NCBI GenBank assembly: GCA_004322045.1
Contig: SCRN01000013.1
Coordinates: forward strand, 1-64,000
Length of the DNA stretch: 64,000 bases
Direction of reading: 5' to 3'
Source of the DNA: Paraburkholderia sp.
GTDB lineage: Bacteria > Pseudomonadota > Gammaproteobacteria > Burkholderiales > Burkholderiaceae
In this document: positions 9,307 through 19,354 of the stretch, one piece after another
Layout: each line of letters opens with the position of its first letter
Position numbering within the stretch: the first letter of the stretch is position 1
Position numbers and translations under genes: made by a program
The notes under the pieces: model-generated
The model's input: only the letters and a program-made list of their open reading frames with translations
What the model was told of the DNA's origin: nothing
Database searches by the model: none

Positions 9307-11935
9307 CAATTCCTTCTAATCTATTCTTTTGGGCGCGGGCGGCGCGTGGTTTGCCCATGAGCACGGGCTGGAACACGACCGCGCCAATGAGTGTGCAAGT
9401 AAGCGCAAGCGCCAGCAGGCGGCCCATGCTGGCCGTGCCGGGATGGTGCGATAGCCATAAGCTGCCGAAGGCCGTGGCCGTCGTGGCGGCACTGAACAAT
9501 ACCGCATGCGTGAGGCTCGACGCGAGCAGGCTCGTCTGGCCGGCCCGCCATGCCATGACGAAGTAGACCTTGAAGGCGACACCCACCCCGAGCATCAGCG
9601 GCAACGCAATGATGTTCGCGAAGTTCAGCGGCATGTCGAACGCGACGCAGAGCTCGAGCGTGACCAGCGCGGAGACGAGCAGCGGAATCATCGTGCGCAA
9701 GACATCGCCGAATCGGCCCAGCGTGATCCATAGCAGCAGCGTGATCGAAAGCACTGCCAAGGCCGCCGCTTGTAAGAACGCCGTGATGATCGTATCGGCC
9801 GAATGCAGGATCGAGATCGGTCCGCCCACCGCATTCGGCTCAGCCTGCTTCACGGCATGAGCGAACCGGCGCAGCGTCGCATCGTCGTTCGAGTCGATGC
9901 CAGTCGGCACGCGCGGTGAAATTTGCACGAGCGCACGGCCGTCGGGGGCCACCCAATCGCGCACTAGCGCAGGCGGCAGGCTCTCGCGCGTAATGACCGA
10001 CGGTTGCAGCAACATCGTGAGTTGCCGCAGGGCAAGCCGCAGCGGGGCCGAGAAGGCGGCCTCGGCCCGGTCGCGCACCGCAGCGTCCGCGGCCGCGAGC
10101 TTGGCGAGCGATGCCGAGAGCCGCCGCGCTTCGTTCGCGCCAGGGCCGGGGTGGTCGTCGGCTGCATACGTAAGCTGATTCGATGCGCGTTTTAGCGCGG
10201 CGACACGCTGCGCGTCGGCCGCCGGGGGCGCGGGCGGTTGCGTCAGTGCAGGCAGCAGGGCTTGCGCCGCGGGCTCGATTAGGGAGATCTTTTGCGGCTG
10301 GTCGGGCGGGATGAAGGTCGTGAGCGTGGTGACGCGCCCCACTTCGGGCAGCGCGCCGACGCGGCGAGCCGTCGAATCGGCCGCAGCAAGCGAGGGCGCG
10401 AGCACGGCCACATCGTTGATCGAAGCTTCGGGCGAATTTTTCAGCGACAGCAGCGTCGCCATCGATTCGGTCGTCGGATCTTTCAAATGCAGCGGATTGA
10501 AGTCGAACCGCAGATGCAGCAGCAACGGCGTCGCGCCGAGCACGACGAAGAGCGTGCCCAGCAAGATCGGCTTGCGGTGGTCTTGCAAGAAATCGTCGAT
10601 CGGCGCCAAGCGCGCGAAGCCGGGACGCGACGCTTCGCCGGGAGGCGCCATCAGCTTCAGTAGCGCTGGCAGCAACGTCATCGTGCTGAAGTAGGCGACG
10701 ATCATGCCCACGCCCGCGATCAGGCCCAGTTCCGAGACGCCGCGGTAGGCGGTGGGCAAAAACGAAAAGAAGCTGGTCGCGACGGCTGCCGCCGCCAACG
10801 TGAGCGGCAGCCCCATCGAGTGTGCGGCGCCGACGAGCGCATGGTCGAGCCGCGGGTCGCGATGCCGTTCCTCGCGGTATTTCACGCCGTATTGAATGGC
10901 GAAATCGGCGCCCAGCCCGATGAACAACACCATGAACGCGACCGAGATCATGTTCAGCGAGCCGACCATCATGAGGCCGAGCGCTGCCGTGATCGGCAAA
11001 CCGACGGCCAGCGTGACGAGCACGGCCAGAATCATCCGCTTCGAACGCAAGGCAAACCAGAGAATGGCCAGGACGACGAGGAGCGTGCCGATGCCGTTGA
11101 CGAGCGCACCGTCTTCGACCGAAGCGAATTCTTCGTCGGCCAGCGGCTGTGCGCCGGTCAGGCGCACGACGGCGCCATAGCGCTTTTGCAGATCGAGCTC
11201 GCGTGCCACGGTGCGAATCGTCTCCGTGGCCTGCGCACCGGCTTGCAACGCGCCGTAGTTGACGACCGGTTGCACCGTGACGAACGCTCGGGCGGGTTGA
11301 CGGGCCGCATCGGCGTCGACGAGCGCTCGCCATGAAAAAGCCGCGTTTTTACCGGCCAGGACGGCATCCACCGTATCGGCCGCCCGCGTCAGCAGGTTGG
11401 CCATGGCGGGCAATTGCACTTGGCCCGACTGCAACGGCAGCCCGAGCATCGTCGATAACGTCGTGGCAAGGCCCGTGACGCTCGGATCGTGCGCCAGCGT
11501 GTTGATAAGCGGGCGCGCTTGCGCGAGCTGCGCCGTCGTCTTCGCCACATTGTCGGTCGGCAAAAACAGCATGCCGTTGTGCTCGAACAGCGGCCCGCCG
11601 CCCGGCTGCGAGACTGCGCCGACCCGTGCGCGGTACGCGGGGCTCGAGAGCCCGGTGGCCAGCGCATCGGCTGCGGCGTCCGCCAATTCGGGGGCGCCCG
11701 CTTCGACGACCGCGAGGATGGTCTGATCGCGATCGGGGAACGCGCGATCCATCGCGTCGCTGAGCGCGGACCATTGCGCATCGGTTTCGATGAGCTTGCT
11801 GACGTCGGTGTTGATTTTGAAATGCCGCGCCATGTAGACGCCGCTCGCTGCCGCCAAGACGAGCGCGAGCGCGACGATCCACACCGGGCGGCGCACGGAA
11901 AAAGCAACGAGACGAACGATGAGAGGCGTCAGCAT
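9299..11935 (-). CDS. hpnN: Hopanoid-associated RND transporter (HpnN, MMPL family)
   Basis: An 878-residue RND/MMPL-type protein with two repeats, each of one membrane helix, a large periplasmic loop, and five clustered helices. Examples are [18 protein letters not shown] near the N-terminus and [17 protein letters not shown] in the first helix bundle. HpnN proteins shuttle hopanoids to the outer membrane. I place the start at the ATG giving [10 protein letters not shown]; the open frame continues 37 codons further upstream without coding character. Ribosome binding site is weak. It is followed by mlaA (8-bp overlap) and is divergent from an MlaC/HpnM-like carrier. Together with hpnA, hpnB, hpnH and ispH nearby this supports the hopanoid assignment. 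A generic MMPL exporter remains possible. Confidence 0.88.
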   Translation of the reverse strand: MLTPLIVRLVAFSVRRPVWIVALALVLAAASGVYMARHFKINTDVSKLIETDAQWSALSDAMDRAFPDRDQTILAVVEAGAPELADAAADALATGLSSPAYRARVGAVSQPGGGPLFEHNGMLFLPTDNVAKTTAQLAQARPLINTLAHDPSVTGLATTLSTMLGLPLQSGQVQLPAMANLLTRAADTVDAVLAGKNAAFSWRALVDADAARQPARAFVTVQPVVNYGALQAGAQATETIRTVARELDLQKRYGAVVRLTGAQPLADEEFASVEDGALVNGIGTLLVVLAILWFALRSKRMILAVLVTLAVGLPITAALGLMMVGSLNMISVAFMVLFIGLGADFAIQYGVKYREERHRDPRLDHALVGAAHSMGLPLTLAAAAVATSFFSFLPTAYRGVSELGLIAGVGMIVAYFSTMTLLPALLKLMAPPGEASRPGFARLAPIDDFLQDHRKPILLGTLFVVLGATPLLLHLRFDFNPLHLKDPTTESMATLLSLKNSPEASINDVAVLAPSLAAADSTARRVGALPEVGRVTTLTTFIPPDQPQKISLIEPAAQALLPALTQPPAPPAADAQRVAALKRASNQLTYAADDHPGPGANEARRLSASLAKLAAADAAVRDRAEAAFSAPLRLALRQLTMLLQPSVITRESLPPALVRDWVAPDGRALVQISPRVPTGIDSNDDATLRRFAHAVKQAEPNAVGGPISILHSADTIITAFLQAAALAVLSITLLLWITLGRFGDVLRTMIPLLVSALVTLELCVAFDMPLNFANIIALPLMLGVGVAFKVYFVMAWRAGQTSLLASSLTHAVLFSAATTATAFGSLWLSHHPGTASMGRLLALALTCTLIGAVVFQPVLMGKPRAARAQKNRLEGIDG

Positions 11936-12168
11936 GAATCGACCGGCAGGGGATATCGGGGAAGCAAAACGCCTAAGTATACCGGGGGACGGCTCATGGC
12001 CGCCGCACGCCACGCACAGTGGCGTGGAACCGGCCATGCCCGGCATGCGTCCAACCCCAGGACGGCCGCACCAGGCCCGGTATACTGCCGGGATCGCACG
12101 ATGACCGCGTTCGCATGCCTAGGCTCGAGCGGCGCTATCGATCCCCATTCATTTGAGTTCGACATTCC
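11936..12168. promoter_or_regulatory. Divergent promoter region hpnN / mlaC-like gene with mirrored -10 elements
   Basis: The 11-mer AGTATACCGGG at 11976-11986 and its exact reverse complement CCCGGTATACT at 12076-12086 face away from each other. Each contains TATACT, a near-consensus -10 hexamer, on the strand of the gene it precedes (minus for hpnN, plus for the carrier). Clear -35 hexamers were not found, so these may be extended or activator-dependent promoters, or a regulator may bind the shared CCCGG flank. Confidence 0.5.
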
Positions 12169-12765
12169 ATGAAACGTCATCTGTTTGCATTTTTCGCCGC
12201 GGCCTTCGTCAGCGCCGCCGCCTGGGCGCAATCGGCTCCCGTCGATGTGGTCAAGCAGGCTGTCGTGGGCACCGTGGACGCCATGAAGCAAGACCCGGCC
12301 GCGCGCGGCGGCGATATGCCGAAGATCACGCAAATCGTGCAGATCCACTTTCTGCCCGCCACCAACTTCGAGCGGACCGCACGTATCGCCGTGGGCGACG
12401 CATGGAAGCAAGCCACGCCGGCGCAGCAACAAGAGCTGACGAAGCAATTTAAAGTCCTGATGACGCGCACTTACGCGGCTTCGCTCGCGCAGCTCGGCAC
12501 CCAAGATGCGCGATTCGCCTTCAAGCAGGATCAAGCAACTGCCAACGACGCGTTGGTCATGTCCACCGTCACGACGCCCGGCGACAGCCAGCAGGTCGGC
12601 TATCGGCTCGGCAAAGCCGGCAACGAATGGAAGATTTACGATATCGACATGTCCGGCGCGTGGCTCATTCAGGTCTACCAGAGCCAGTTCAAGCCGCAAT
12701 TGGCCAAAGGCGGCGTCGACGGCCTAATCAAGTACATCACTGAGCACAATGCCCGCAGCGAGTGA
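12169..12765 (+). CDS. MlaC/Ttg2D/HpnM family periplasmic lipid-binding protein
   Basis: A 198-residue protein with a clean signal peptide (MKRHLFAFFAAAFVSAAAWA) and the MlaC fold signature (VDVVKQAVVGTVDAM near the mature N-terminus, the segment AWKQATPAQQQELTKQF, and GNEWKIYDIDMSGAWLI near the C-terminus). MlaC/HpnM proteins ferry phospholipids or hopanoids across the periplasm. Being divergent from hpnN-mlaA it is probably the carrier between those two membrane partners; hpnM would be a reasonable name, but MlaC-type and HpnM-type members cannot be separated by eye. It converges on the response regulator gene 14 bp away. Confidence 0.88.
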   Translation: MKRHLFAFFAAAFVSAAAWAQSAPVDVVKQAVVGTVDAMKQDPAARGGDMPKITQIVQIHFLPATNFERTARIAVGDAWKQATPAQQQELTKQFKVLMTRTYAASLAQLGTQDARFAFKQDQATANDALVMSTVTTPGDSQQVGYRLGKAGNEWKIYDIDMSGAWLIQVYQSQFKPQLAKGGVDGLIKYITEHNARSE

Positions 12766-12779
12766 GCGAGCGGCCCCGG

Positions 12780-13424
12780 TCAACGCCGGCGCCGCTCGAC
12801 GGCGAACTTGATCAGTTCGGCCTGTCCTTCGATCTCGAGCTTGCGTTTGACGTTCAGCCGGTGCGTTTCCACCGTGCGCACCGAAAGCCCGTAGCGCTCG
12901 GCGATCTGCTTGCTCGACAGCCCTTCCGCTAGGGCATCGAGAATTTCGCTCTCGCGCGGCGTCAAGCGCTCCACCGGTGTTTGCAACGTGCTGGCTTGAA
13001 TCATGCGCGCCGCGATTCCGGCGCTGAAGAACGTGCGGTTCTGCAGCACGGCCGCGATCGCGTGAACGATCTCGGTGGCCGGCGAATCCTTCAACACATA
13101 GCCGCTGGCTCCGGCCCGCACGGCCTGCATCACGTACTCGATGTTGTCGTGCATCGACAGCATCAGCACGCGCACGGCCGGGAAGCGTTCATGGAAGACC
13201 CCGGCCAGCGCGATGCCGCTCATGCCGTTCATGCCTACGTCCATCAACGCAAGATCGGGTGAAAGCCTTTGCGCCAGGGTTAGCGCTTCCTGCGCGTTGC
13301 CCGCTTCTCCTGCCACGACGAAGCCGGGCACGCCTTCGAGCCGTAGCCGCAAGCCGTCCCGCACGAGCGGATGGTCGTCGACGAGGATGATGCTGGCGGG
13401 TTGTGAAGAGGCAAGTGGGTTCAT
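12780..13424 (-). CDS. NarL/LuxR-type response regulator
   Basis: A 214-residue regulator with a receiver domain (IILVDDHPLVRDGL, phospho-acceptor Asp62 in LALMDVGMNG, Lys in YVLKDS) and a C-terminal LuxR/GerE helix-turn-helix (LTPRESEILDALAEGLSSKQ, then SVRTVETHRLNVKRKL). The ATG at 13424 overlaps the stop of the kinase gene as ATGA, so the two are translated together. The open frame continues upstream inside the kinase gene, but that part has no receiver homology. It is the output partner of the Cache-domain kinase; its target genes are not evident. Confidence 0.95.
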   Translation of the reverse strand: MNPLASSQPASIILVDDHPLVRDGLRLRLEGVPGFVVAGEAGNAQEALTLAQRLSPDLALMDVGMNGMSGIALAGVFHERFPAVRVLMLSMHDNIEYVMQAVRAGASGYVLKDSPATEIVHAIAAVLQNRTFFSAGIAARMIQASTLQTPVERLTPRESEILDALAEGLSSKQIAERYGLSVRTVETHRLNVKRKLEIEGQAELIKFAVERRRR

Positions 13425-14851
13425 AGGCGATGAGTGTCTTGCGAAGAATCGGCCGCCCGCGCCGGTGCGGGGTGCGGCAGCGGCGCCGACGCGGCGAGGA
13501 CCGTTCGACCCGGTTGCGATGCGATCGTCAGTGTCCCGGCGAGTGCATCGAGCCGCTCGCGCATATTGCGCAAGCCGATGCCGCCGCGAGCGTCCGCGTG
13601 CACGCGTTCGATATCGAAGCCGCATCCATCGTCCGCAATCGTCAGGTTCACGGCGTGTTCGGCAACGCAGAAGGCTAGCGTGACATGCGCCGCCTGCGCG
13701 TGCCGCACGATGTTGGTCAGCGCCTCCTGAGCAATCCTGAACAATGCCGTGTTGATCGCCGGGGGCAGCACGGCGGCGCGCGAGGCGGCGTCCGTTTCGA
13801 CGCGCATGTCGATTCCCGTCTCCTCGCCAAGTTCGCGCGTCAACTGCTCGAGCGCGGCGGCCAAACCGAGGTCGTCGAGCATGGAGGGACGCAGCGCGTG
13901 GGAGATGCGTCGCACTTCCCGCAGGACATGCGATAGCCGCGTAAGCGCAGTGCCGAGCGCCGATTCGGCACTGGGCACGCGCAGTTGCGGGTGGCTCGCG
14001 TGTTCGAGGCGCGCGAGCGCCGATTCGAGCAAGAGCTTGACGGACACCATCATTTGACTGATGCCGTCGTGCAGCTCGCGGGAAAGTCGCGCGCGCTCGT
14101 GCTCCTGCGATTCGACGACTTGTTGCGCCAGGCGCTTGAGCTTGGCGTCGGCGCTGCGATATTCGGACACGTTCAAGAACAGCGCGCAGGCCGTAATGAC
14201 GCCGAAGCCGGCGAGCGCGATGACGCCGATCCACGTCATGGTGCGCGTGATGTTGGTCGAAGCGCTTGCGTCGATGCGCGTGAGGGCCTCGGTGACGCCG
14301 TCGAGATAAATGCCCGTGCCGAGCATCCAGCCCCAGCGCGGCAACGGTACGACGTATCCGAGCTTGGGTTCGAGGCGATGAGTGGACGGACGATGCCAAA
14401 CATAGCGCACGTAGCCCCCGCCCGCGCTCGCGGCCGTGATGAGCCGCTGTATCGTCAATGCGCCGCGAGGATCCTTGAGCTGCCACCAGTTGTGGCCGAC
14501 GAGATCGGGCTCGCGCGGGTGCATCAGCGAGTCGCCCTTCATGTCGTAGACGAAGAAGTAGCCATCCGGCCCGAAGTCCATGCGCTGCAGCATGGCGAGC
14601 GCCTCGCGCTGGTGCGCCTCGTCGTCTTTCGCGTCGCCGCCCGCCTCGTAAAGCGGCGTGATGGCCGTCACCGCGAGGTCGACGTAATGCTTGAGTTCAG
14701 CCCTTTTGCTCGAGAGATACGCCGCTTCCACGGTCTCGCGTTGCGCTTTGACGAGCGCGGCGGCCTGCAGGCGCACACCGATGCCGATGCCCGCAATGGC
14801 GATGACGAACGGAACGATCGCCAGCAAAAAGATCTTCGTCTTGATCTTCAT
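13421..14851 (-). CDS. Cache-domain sensor histidine kinase (NarL-partner type)
   Basis: A 476-residue membrane kinase. An N-terminal helix (MKIKTKIFLLAIVPFVIAIA) is followed by a periplasmic single-Cache region (GPDGYFFVYDMKGDSLMHP; VPLPRWGWMLGTGIYLDGV). A second membrane helix lies near residue 220, then a HisKA_3 dimerisation box with phospho-acceptor His in SRELHDGISQMM (about residue 261), and a HATPase domain (ALTNIVRHA, ADDGCGFD, GIGLRNMRERL). The upstream open frame adds 35 codons, but the ATG giving MKIKTK fits the membrane anchor. Cache sensors of this type often detect small carboxylates; the ligand is unknown. It overlaps its response regulator by 4 bp. Confidence 0.93.
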   Translation of the reverse strand: MKIKTKIFLLAIVPFVIAIAGIGIGVRLQAAALVKAQRETVEAAYLSSKRAELKHYVDLAVTAITPLYEAGGDAKDDEAHQREALAMLQRMDFGPDGYFFVYDMKGDSLMHPREPDLVGHNWWQLKDPRGALTIQRLITAASAGGGYVRYVWHRPSTHRLEPKLGYVVPLPRWGWMLGTGIYLDGVTEALTRIDASASTNITRTMTWIGVIALAGFGVITACALFLNVSEYRSADAKLKRLAQQVVESQEHERARLSRELHDGISQMMVSVKLLLESALARLEHASHPQLRVPSAESALGTALTRLSHVLREVRRISHALRPSMLDDLGLAAALEQLTRELGEETGIDMRVETDAASRAAVLPPAINTALFRIAQEALTNIVRHAQAAHVTLAFCVAEHAVNLTIADDGCGFDIERVHADARGGIGLRNMRERLDALAGTLTIASQPGRTVLAASAPLPHPAPARAADSSQDTHRL

Positions 14852-14914
14852 CTCGACACCGCCGCGTTCTTGGAAACGGGCATTCGTGTGAACAAAATCG
14901 CCTGATGCTTCGCC

Positions 14915-14953
14915 GTAAAACAAAGCGGCGCGGCCCATCGGGACCGCGCCGCT
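14915..14953 (-). terminator. Rho-independent terminator of hpnH
   Basis: A perfect 10-bp stem, AGCGGCGCGG at 14924-14933 with CCGCGCCGCT at 14944-14953, encloses a 10-base loop. On the minus strand the hairpin is followed by TTTGTTTTA (14915-14923). It lies just downstream of the hpnH stop at 14981 and separates the hopanoid operon from the kinase gene. Confidence 0.85.
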
Positions 14954-14980
14954 CAAGCGAGGCGTACCAAGAACCGACGC

Positions 14981-16132
14981 TTAGTGTACTTCCGCCGTGC
15001 GTGCGTTTTTCGTATTGGGTGCGCGCCCGATTTCTTCGAGCTTGATCTCGACGTGGCGCGAGAACACGTATTCGGCGGGGCGCTGCTTGTCGAGCGGAAT
15101 GTCCTTGGCGAATGCGCCTTCGATCTTCGGGCCGCGCATGCTCACACCCAGCGCCTTCAGCGGATGCGCCACCGTATCCATGACGGCGGTCGCTTCGAAA
15201 CCGCTGTGGACCATGCAATCGGCGCACTTTTCATAATTGCCGGTGCCGTACGCGTCCCAATCGGTTTCTTCCATCAACTCTTTGAAGGTCTTTGCATAGC
15301 CTTCGCCGACGAGATAGCACGGGCGCTGCCAGCCGAACACCGTGCGCGCCGGGTTGCCCCACGGCGTGCAGTGATAGGTTTGGTTGCCCGCGAGGAAATC
15401 GAGGAACATCGCCGATTGGCTGAACGACCAGTTCTTGCCGCGATTGCCGCGCTTGAAGATCTCGCGGAACAAATGCTTGGTTTTATCGCGATTCAGGAAG
15501 TGCTGCTGATCCGGCGCGCGCTCGTAGGCGTAGCCGGGCGAGACGGTGATGCCGTCCACGCCCATCGGCCCCAGCGTATCGAAGAACGCTGCGACGCGCT
15601 CGGGTTGCGCATCGTTGAACAGCGTGCAGTTGATGTTGACGCGAAAGCCCCGGCGCTTCGCCTCGCGAATTGCAGCGACGGCCTTCTCGTACACGCCTTC
15701 TTGCGACACCGAATGATCGTGCATTGCCTGGTCGCCGTCGAGGTGAACCGACCAAACGAAGTACGGGCTCGGCTCGTAATCGTCCATCTTCTTTTCCATC
15801 AGCAACGCGTTCGTGCAGAGATAGACGAACTTCTTGCGCGCGATCATGCCCTTGACGATGGTGGGCATGTCCTTGTGCAGCAGCGGCTCGCCGCCAGCGA
15901 TCGAGACCACGGGGGCGCCGCACTCGTCGACTGCGCCGAGGCATTCGTCGATGGAAAGCCGTTGATTCAGAATGGGATCGGGATAATCGATCTTGCCGCA
16001 GCCGTTACAGGCGAGATTGCAGCGAAAAAGCGGCTCGAGCATCAGCGCGAGCGGATAGCGTTTGTTGCCGCTGAAATGTTGGCGCGCGATATAAGCGCCC
16101 ACGCGGACTTTCTGCAAAAGCGGGATCGACAA
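14981..16132 (-). CDS. hpnH: Adenosyl-hopene transferase HpnH (radical SAM)
   Basis: A 383-residue radical-SAM enzyme that joins the 5'-deoxyadenosyl group to diploptene/hopene, the first step to C35 hopanoids. The cluster-binding motif is visible as CNLACNGCGKIDYP, and the SAM-binding GGE motif as SIAGGEPLLHKDM. The C-terminal Cys-containing stretch (NYEKCADCMVHSGFEA) fits the HpnH subgroup. I choose a TTG start at 16132: it is preceded by AAGGAGG at proper spacing and gives SIPLLQKVRVGAYI, the usual HpnH N-terminus, while the frame's upstream ATG would lie inside ispH. ispH ends 10 bp upstream, so the two form an operon. Confidence 0.95.
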   Translation of the reverse strand: MSIPLLQKVRVGAYIARQHFSGNKRYPLALMLEPLFRCNLACNGCGKIDYPDPILNQRLSIDECLGAVDECGAPVVSIAGGEPLLHKDMPTIVKGMIARKKFVYLCTNALLMEKKMDDYEPSPYFVWSVHLDGDQAMHDHSVSQEGVYEKAVAAIREAKRRGFRVNINCTLFNDAQPERVAAFFDTLGPMGVDGITVSPGYAYERAPDQQHFLNRDKTKHLFREIFKRGNRGKNWSFSQSAMFLDFLAGNQTYHCTPWGNPARTVFGWQRPCYLVGEGYAKTFKELMEETDWDAYGTGNYEKCADCMVHSGFEATAVMDTVAHPLKALGVSMRGPKIEGAFAKDIPLDKQRPAEYVFSRHVEIKLEEIGRAPNTKNARTAEVH

Positions 16133-16142
16133 GGCAACCTCC

Positions 16143-17087
16143 TTAAACTTGGCGTGCGTCGGCAGGCTCCATGAGCTTTGCCGGCAGCTTGAATTCGACT
16201 TTCTCTTCACGGCCCGTCATCGTCGAGACTTCGACAGGGCCCAACGCGCGTAGCGCATCGATCACGTGCTCGACCATTTCCTCCGGCGCCGAGGCGCCAG
16301 CCGTAATGCCGACCGCCTGCGCCTGGGCGAACCATTCGCTCTTGAGCTCGGAGCCGTCGGCGACGAGATAGCTCGGCACACCGGTTTCGGCGCCAATCTC
16401 GCGCAGACGGTTCGAGTTCGAACTGTTCGTCGCACCTACGACGAGCAAAACGTCGACTTGCGCGCTCAATTCACGCACCGCGGCTTGCCGGTTTTGCGTG
16501 GCATAGCAAATATCGCGCGTATCGGGACCAACGATATTGGTAAAGCGCCGCATCAGCGCTTCGATGATGCCGCGAGTATCGTCGACCGATAGGGTGGTCT
16601 GCGTCACATAGGCGAGCGGCGTGTTCTGGGGCAGGTCGAGTTTGGCGACTTCGGCTTCGCTCTGCACGAGCAGCACCTTGCCCGGAATCTGGCCGATCGT
16701 GCCTTCCACTTCAGGATGCCCCGCATGGCCGATCAGGATCAGCGTGCGCCCGGCTGCGACATATTGGCGGCCTTGGACGTGTACTTTGGTGACGAGCGGA
16801 CACGTGGCGTCGAGCACATCGAGCCCGCGGGCCTGCGCATCGTGCTCGACGCTTTGCGCCACGCCGTGTGCGCTGAAAATAGCGACCGCCCCGTGCGGCA
16901 CTTCGTCCAATTCTTCGACGAAACGCGCGCCCTTACTACGCAAATTCTCGACAACGTGCCGGTTATGCACAATTTCATGCCGCACGTACACGGGCGCGCC
17001 GTGCCGTTGCAATGCGCGATCGACAATTTCGATAGCGCGAACGACGCCCGCACAAAAGCCGCGGGGTTGAGCAAGGATCACTCGCAT
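16143..17087 (-). CDS. ispH: 4-hydroxy-3-methylbut-2-enyl diphosphate reductase IspH (LytB)
   Basis: A 314-residue iron-sulfur enzyme of the last methylerythritol-phosphate step, making IPP and DMAPP. The three cluster cysteines are in [27 protein letters not shown] and [12 protein letters not shown]. The SAHG loop ([10 protein letters not shown]), [11 protein letters not shown] and the TQTTLS and [11 protein letters not shown] motifs are intact. The start at 17087 gives [14 protein letters not shown]; a further 98 codons upstream are open but not family-like. It lies directly before hpnH and probably supplies isoprenoid precursors for hopanoid synthesis. Burkholderia genomes commonly carry two ispH copies, so this may be the hopanoid-linked second copy. 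Confidence 0.96.
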   Translation of the reverse strand: MRVILAQPRGFCAGVVRAIEIVDRALQRHGAPVYVRHEIVHNRHVVENLRSKGARFVEELDEVPHGAVAIFSAHGVAQSVEHDAQARGLDVLDATCPLVTKVHVQGRQYVAAGRTLILIGHAGHPEVEGTIGQIPGKVLLVQSEAEVAKLDLPQNTPLAYVTQTTLSVDDTRGIIEALMRRFTNIVGPDTRDICYATQNRQAAVRELSAQVDVLLVVGATNSSNSNRLREIGAETGVPSYLVADGSELKSEWFAQAQAVGITAGASAPEEMVEHVIDALRALGPVEVSTMTGREEKVEFKLPAKLMEPADARQV

Positions 17088-17536
17088 GTATGGCGAACTC
17101 CGACCGAATCGGGATATCGGGCCGCCGGCACTTAGCGGCATGATCGCCCTGATTCCAAACCTATTATTAGAAAGCGGGCGTGATAGCCGGCAAACCAACC
17201 CAAACGCGCATTCTAACGCTATCGGACCTCGAACGCTGCCTGCTGGGCAGGCGGGCGTTGCAAGAATGCCAGCAGGCCTCGTGCTGCGGCTTTCGCCAGC
17301 GGCGCCGACAAGCCGGTAAACTAGCGGGCCGCGCCTAGCCGGCCGCACGCATTTCATTGCGTTTTGTTTGCGTTTGCGCAATTTCTTTCATTTTCATTTC
17401 AATGAACCCGTAGGATGCCCTCCGCTCACTATTCATACCGCTTCACGCCGTGCGCCGCCGTGCGCCCGCATCCGGTCGCGGGCCCGGCCGTTCGCGGGTA
17501 TCGGCCCGTCGCCCTCGTTGCCGCGGGGGGGCGCGC
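17088..17536. promoter_or_regulatory. Divergent intergenic region between ispH and hpnB
   Basis: This 449-bp stretch holds no convincing gene. It must contain the divergent promoters of ispH-hpnH (minus) and hpnB (plus). An AT-rich patch at 17158-17172 reads TAATAATAGG on the minus strand, a possible -10 area for ispH. The T-rich run around 17350-17402 precedes hpnB. No clear -35 elements or repeats were found. Confidence 0.35.
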
Positions 17537-18718
17537 ATGACCATCGCGCTCTTCGGCTTGTCGGTGCTGTCGCTAATCATCTGGTGCGTCCTGCTCTTCG
17601 CGCGGGGCGGGTTCTGGCGCACGCGCTGCGCGCCGAAAGTCGCCGCCGAAGCCATCGAAGCTTTCGGCGCGTGGCCTGCCGTGGTCGCGGTCGTGCCGGC
17701 GCGTAATGAAGCGGACGTGATCGGCGCGGCTGTGATGTCGCTGATCGAGCAAGCCTACGAGGGGGCCTTCCACGTTGTCGTCGTCGACGATCACAGTACC
17801 GACGGCACCGCCGATGTCGCGCGCGCCGCGGCGCTCGCGCGGGGCGTGTCCGAGCGGTTGACGGTGATTGCGGCCGAGCCGCTGCCCGCCGGATGGTCCG
17901 GCAAGGTGTGGGCGCAGTCGCAGGGTATCGCCGCCGTCGAGGCGCGCGGCCTGCCTGCCGATTTTCTTTTGTTGACCGATGCCGACATCGCGCATCCGCC
18001 GGACGCCGTCGCGCAGCTCGTTGCGCGCGCAACGATCGAGCGGCGCGATCTCGTTTCGCTGATGGTGCGGCTGCGTTGCGATTCGTTCTGGGAAAAGGCC
18101 CTTATTCCGGCGTTCGTCTTCTTTTTCGCGAAGCTCTACCCGTTCAAGTGGGTCAACGATCCTCGCAACAAGACCGCCGCCGCGGCCGGCGGGTGCATGC
18201 TCGTAAAGCGTGCCGCGCTGGAGGAGGCGGGCGGCATGGCGTCGATCCGCGCCGCCCTGATCGACGATTGCTCCCTCGCGGCGCGCATCAAGCATCGCGG
18301 CCAAGGCCGTCATGCGATTCGTCTCGACGTGGCCGCGAGCAGCCACTCGCTGCGTCCCTACGACGGCCCTGGTGAAATCTGGAACATGATCGCGCGCACG
18401 GCGTTCACGCAGTTGCGTTATTCGCCGTGGTTGCTCGCGGGAACGTTGGCCGGGATGGGCGTGATCTATCTGGCGCCGCCAGTGGTGGCGATGGCGCTCG
18501 GCCCGCTCGGCTGGCCCGCGTGGCTCGCTTGGGCGGCGATGTGCTGCGCATATGCGCCCATGCTGCGTTATTACGGCCGCTCGCCTTGGTGGGCGCCCGC
18601 CTTGCCACTCGTTGCGCTCTTTTACGTCGGTGCGACGGTTGCGTCCGCCGTGCGGTACTGGCGCGGCAAAGGGGGCCAGTGGAAGGCCCGCGTGCAAGCG
18701 CCCGCGCAGGGCAATTGA
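17537..18718 (+). CDS. hpnB: Hopanoid-associated glycosyltransferase HpnB
   Basis: A 393-residue membrane-anchored GT2-type glycosyltransferase. After an N-terminal helix (IALFGLSVLSLIIWCVLLFA) the catalytic domain shows VVAVVPARNEADVIG, the nucleotide-binding VVVVDDHSTDGTADVA, the DXD-type motif LLTDADIAHPPDAV and an acceptor-site IDDCSLAARIK. The C-terminus has several membrane helices. It matches HpnB, a hopene-associated glycosyltransferase. The start at 17537 follows a G-rich tract (GGGGGGGCGCGC) and removes 29 codons of Arg-rich upstream frame. It is divergent from ispH-hpnH and ends 10 bp from a convergent hypothetical gene. Confidence 0.92.
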   Translation: MTIALFGLSVLSLIIWCVLLFARGGFWRTRCAPKVAAEAIEAFGAWPAVVAVVPARNEADVIGAAVMSLIEQAYEGAFHVVVVDDHSTDGTADVARAAALARGVSERLTVIAAEPLPAGWSGKVWAQSQGIAAVEARGLPADFLLLTDADIAHPPDAVAQLVARATIERRDLVSLMVRLRCDSFWEKALIPAFVFFFAKLYPFKWVNDPRNKTAAAAGGCMLVKRAALEEAGGMASIRAALIDDCSLAARIKHRGQGRHAIRLDVAASSHSLRPYDGPGEIWNMIARTAFTQLRYSPWLLAGTLAGMGVIYLAPPVVAMALGPLGWPAWLAWAAMCCAYAPMLRYYGRSPWWAPALPLVALFYVGATVASAVRYWRGKGGQWKARVQAPAQGN

Positions 18719-18728
18719 GCCTGCGCCG

Positions 18729-19253
18729 TCAGGACTGCGTCAGCATGAGGTAGAGCTGGACGGCGGCGTCAGGGGAGAACGTGAACGGCACCCAGCCGTG
18801 ACCCGTATGCCGCGCGACCAGCAGACGGTCGCCGTTCCCTTGCTTCTGCATTGCCATCACGGGATTTTTGGTCGAAACGAAACGCCAGCCCGGTGGGAGC
18901 GCCATCGGCGGCTCGGGTGTCATCGAGGCGCGGGCGTTGGCGAGCTCCTCGATCAATTGACCGATTTGCTCCGGATGCAGCGTGACCGACTGCGCGCCGA
19001 TGCTGAGCGTCAGCGCGTTATGCTCCGGACGCGCGACGCGCAGTGTCGGCCGTGCGTCGTTTGGCGCGGGCGTATCGTCTGCGGATTGCTTTGCTTCGCG
19101 TGTCGCAGCAGGCTCGGCCGCCAGGGCCGAGTCGGGCGCCTGTGCCTGCGTGGCATGCTCCGCCTGCTCTGCGGCTGCCTGGGCGAGCCGAAGGAGTTCG
19201 CTAAGCCGATCGACCTGCGCGTCGATCGCACCGATCTGTTCTTCCAAGTTCAT
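18729..19253 (-). CDS. Conserved hypothetical protein with N-terminal coiled region
   Basis: A 174-residue protein I do not recognise by name. The N-terminus is a short amphipathic/coiled segment (LEEQIGAIDAQVDRLSELLRL), followed by an Ala/Pro-rich linker to about residue 70. A compact C-terminal domain follows (LTLSIGAQSVTLHPEQIGQL; PPGWRFVSTKNPVMAMQKQ; WVPFTFSPDAAVQLYLML). No signal peptide or membrane helix. It sits between hpnB and hpnA but is convergent with hpnB, so a hopanoid link is only positional. Confidence 0.75.
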   Translation of the reverse strand: MNLEEQIGAIDAQVDRLSELLRLAQAAAEQAEHATQAQAPDSALAAEPAATREAKQSADDTPAPNDARPTLRVARPEHNALTLSIGAQSVTLHPEQIGQLIEELANARASMTPEPPMALPPGWRFVSTKNPVMAMQKQGNGDRLLVARHTGHGWVPFTFSPDAAVQLYLMLTQS

Positions 19254-19354
19254 GCGGCGGCTACTTCAACCAAAGAGACGCGATTCTACCGGCTGCGTGG
19301 CCGCTCTATTCGCGCGTGCCGCCGTCCAGTTGTAACAAAATGCACGCGCGGCGC

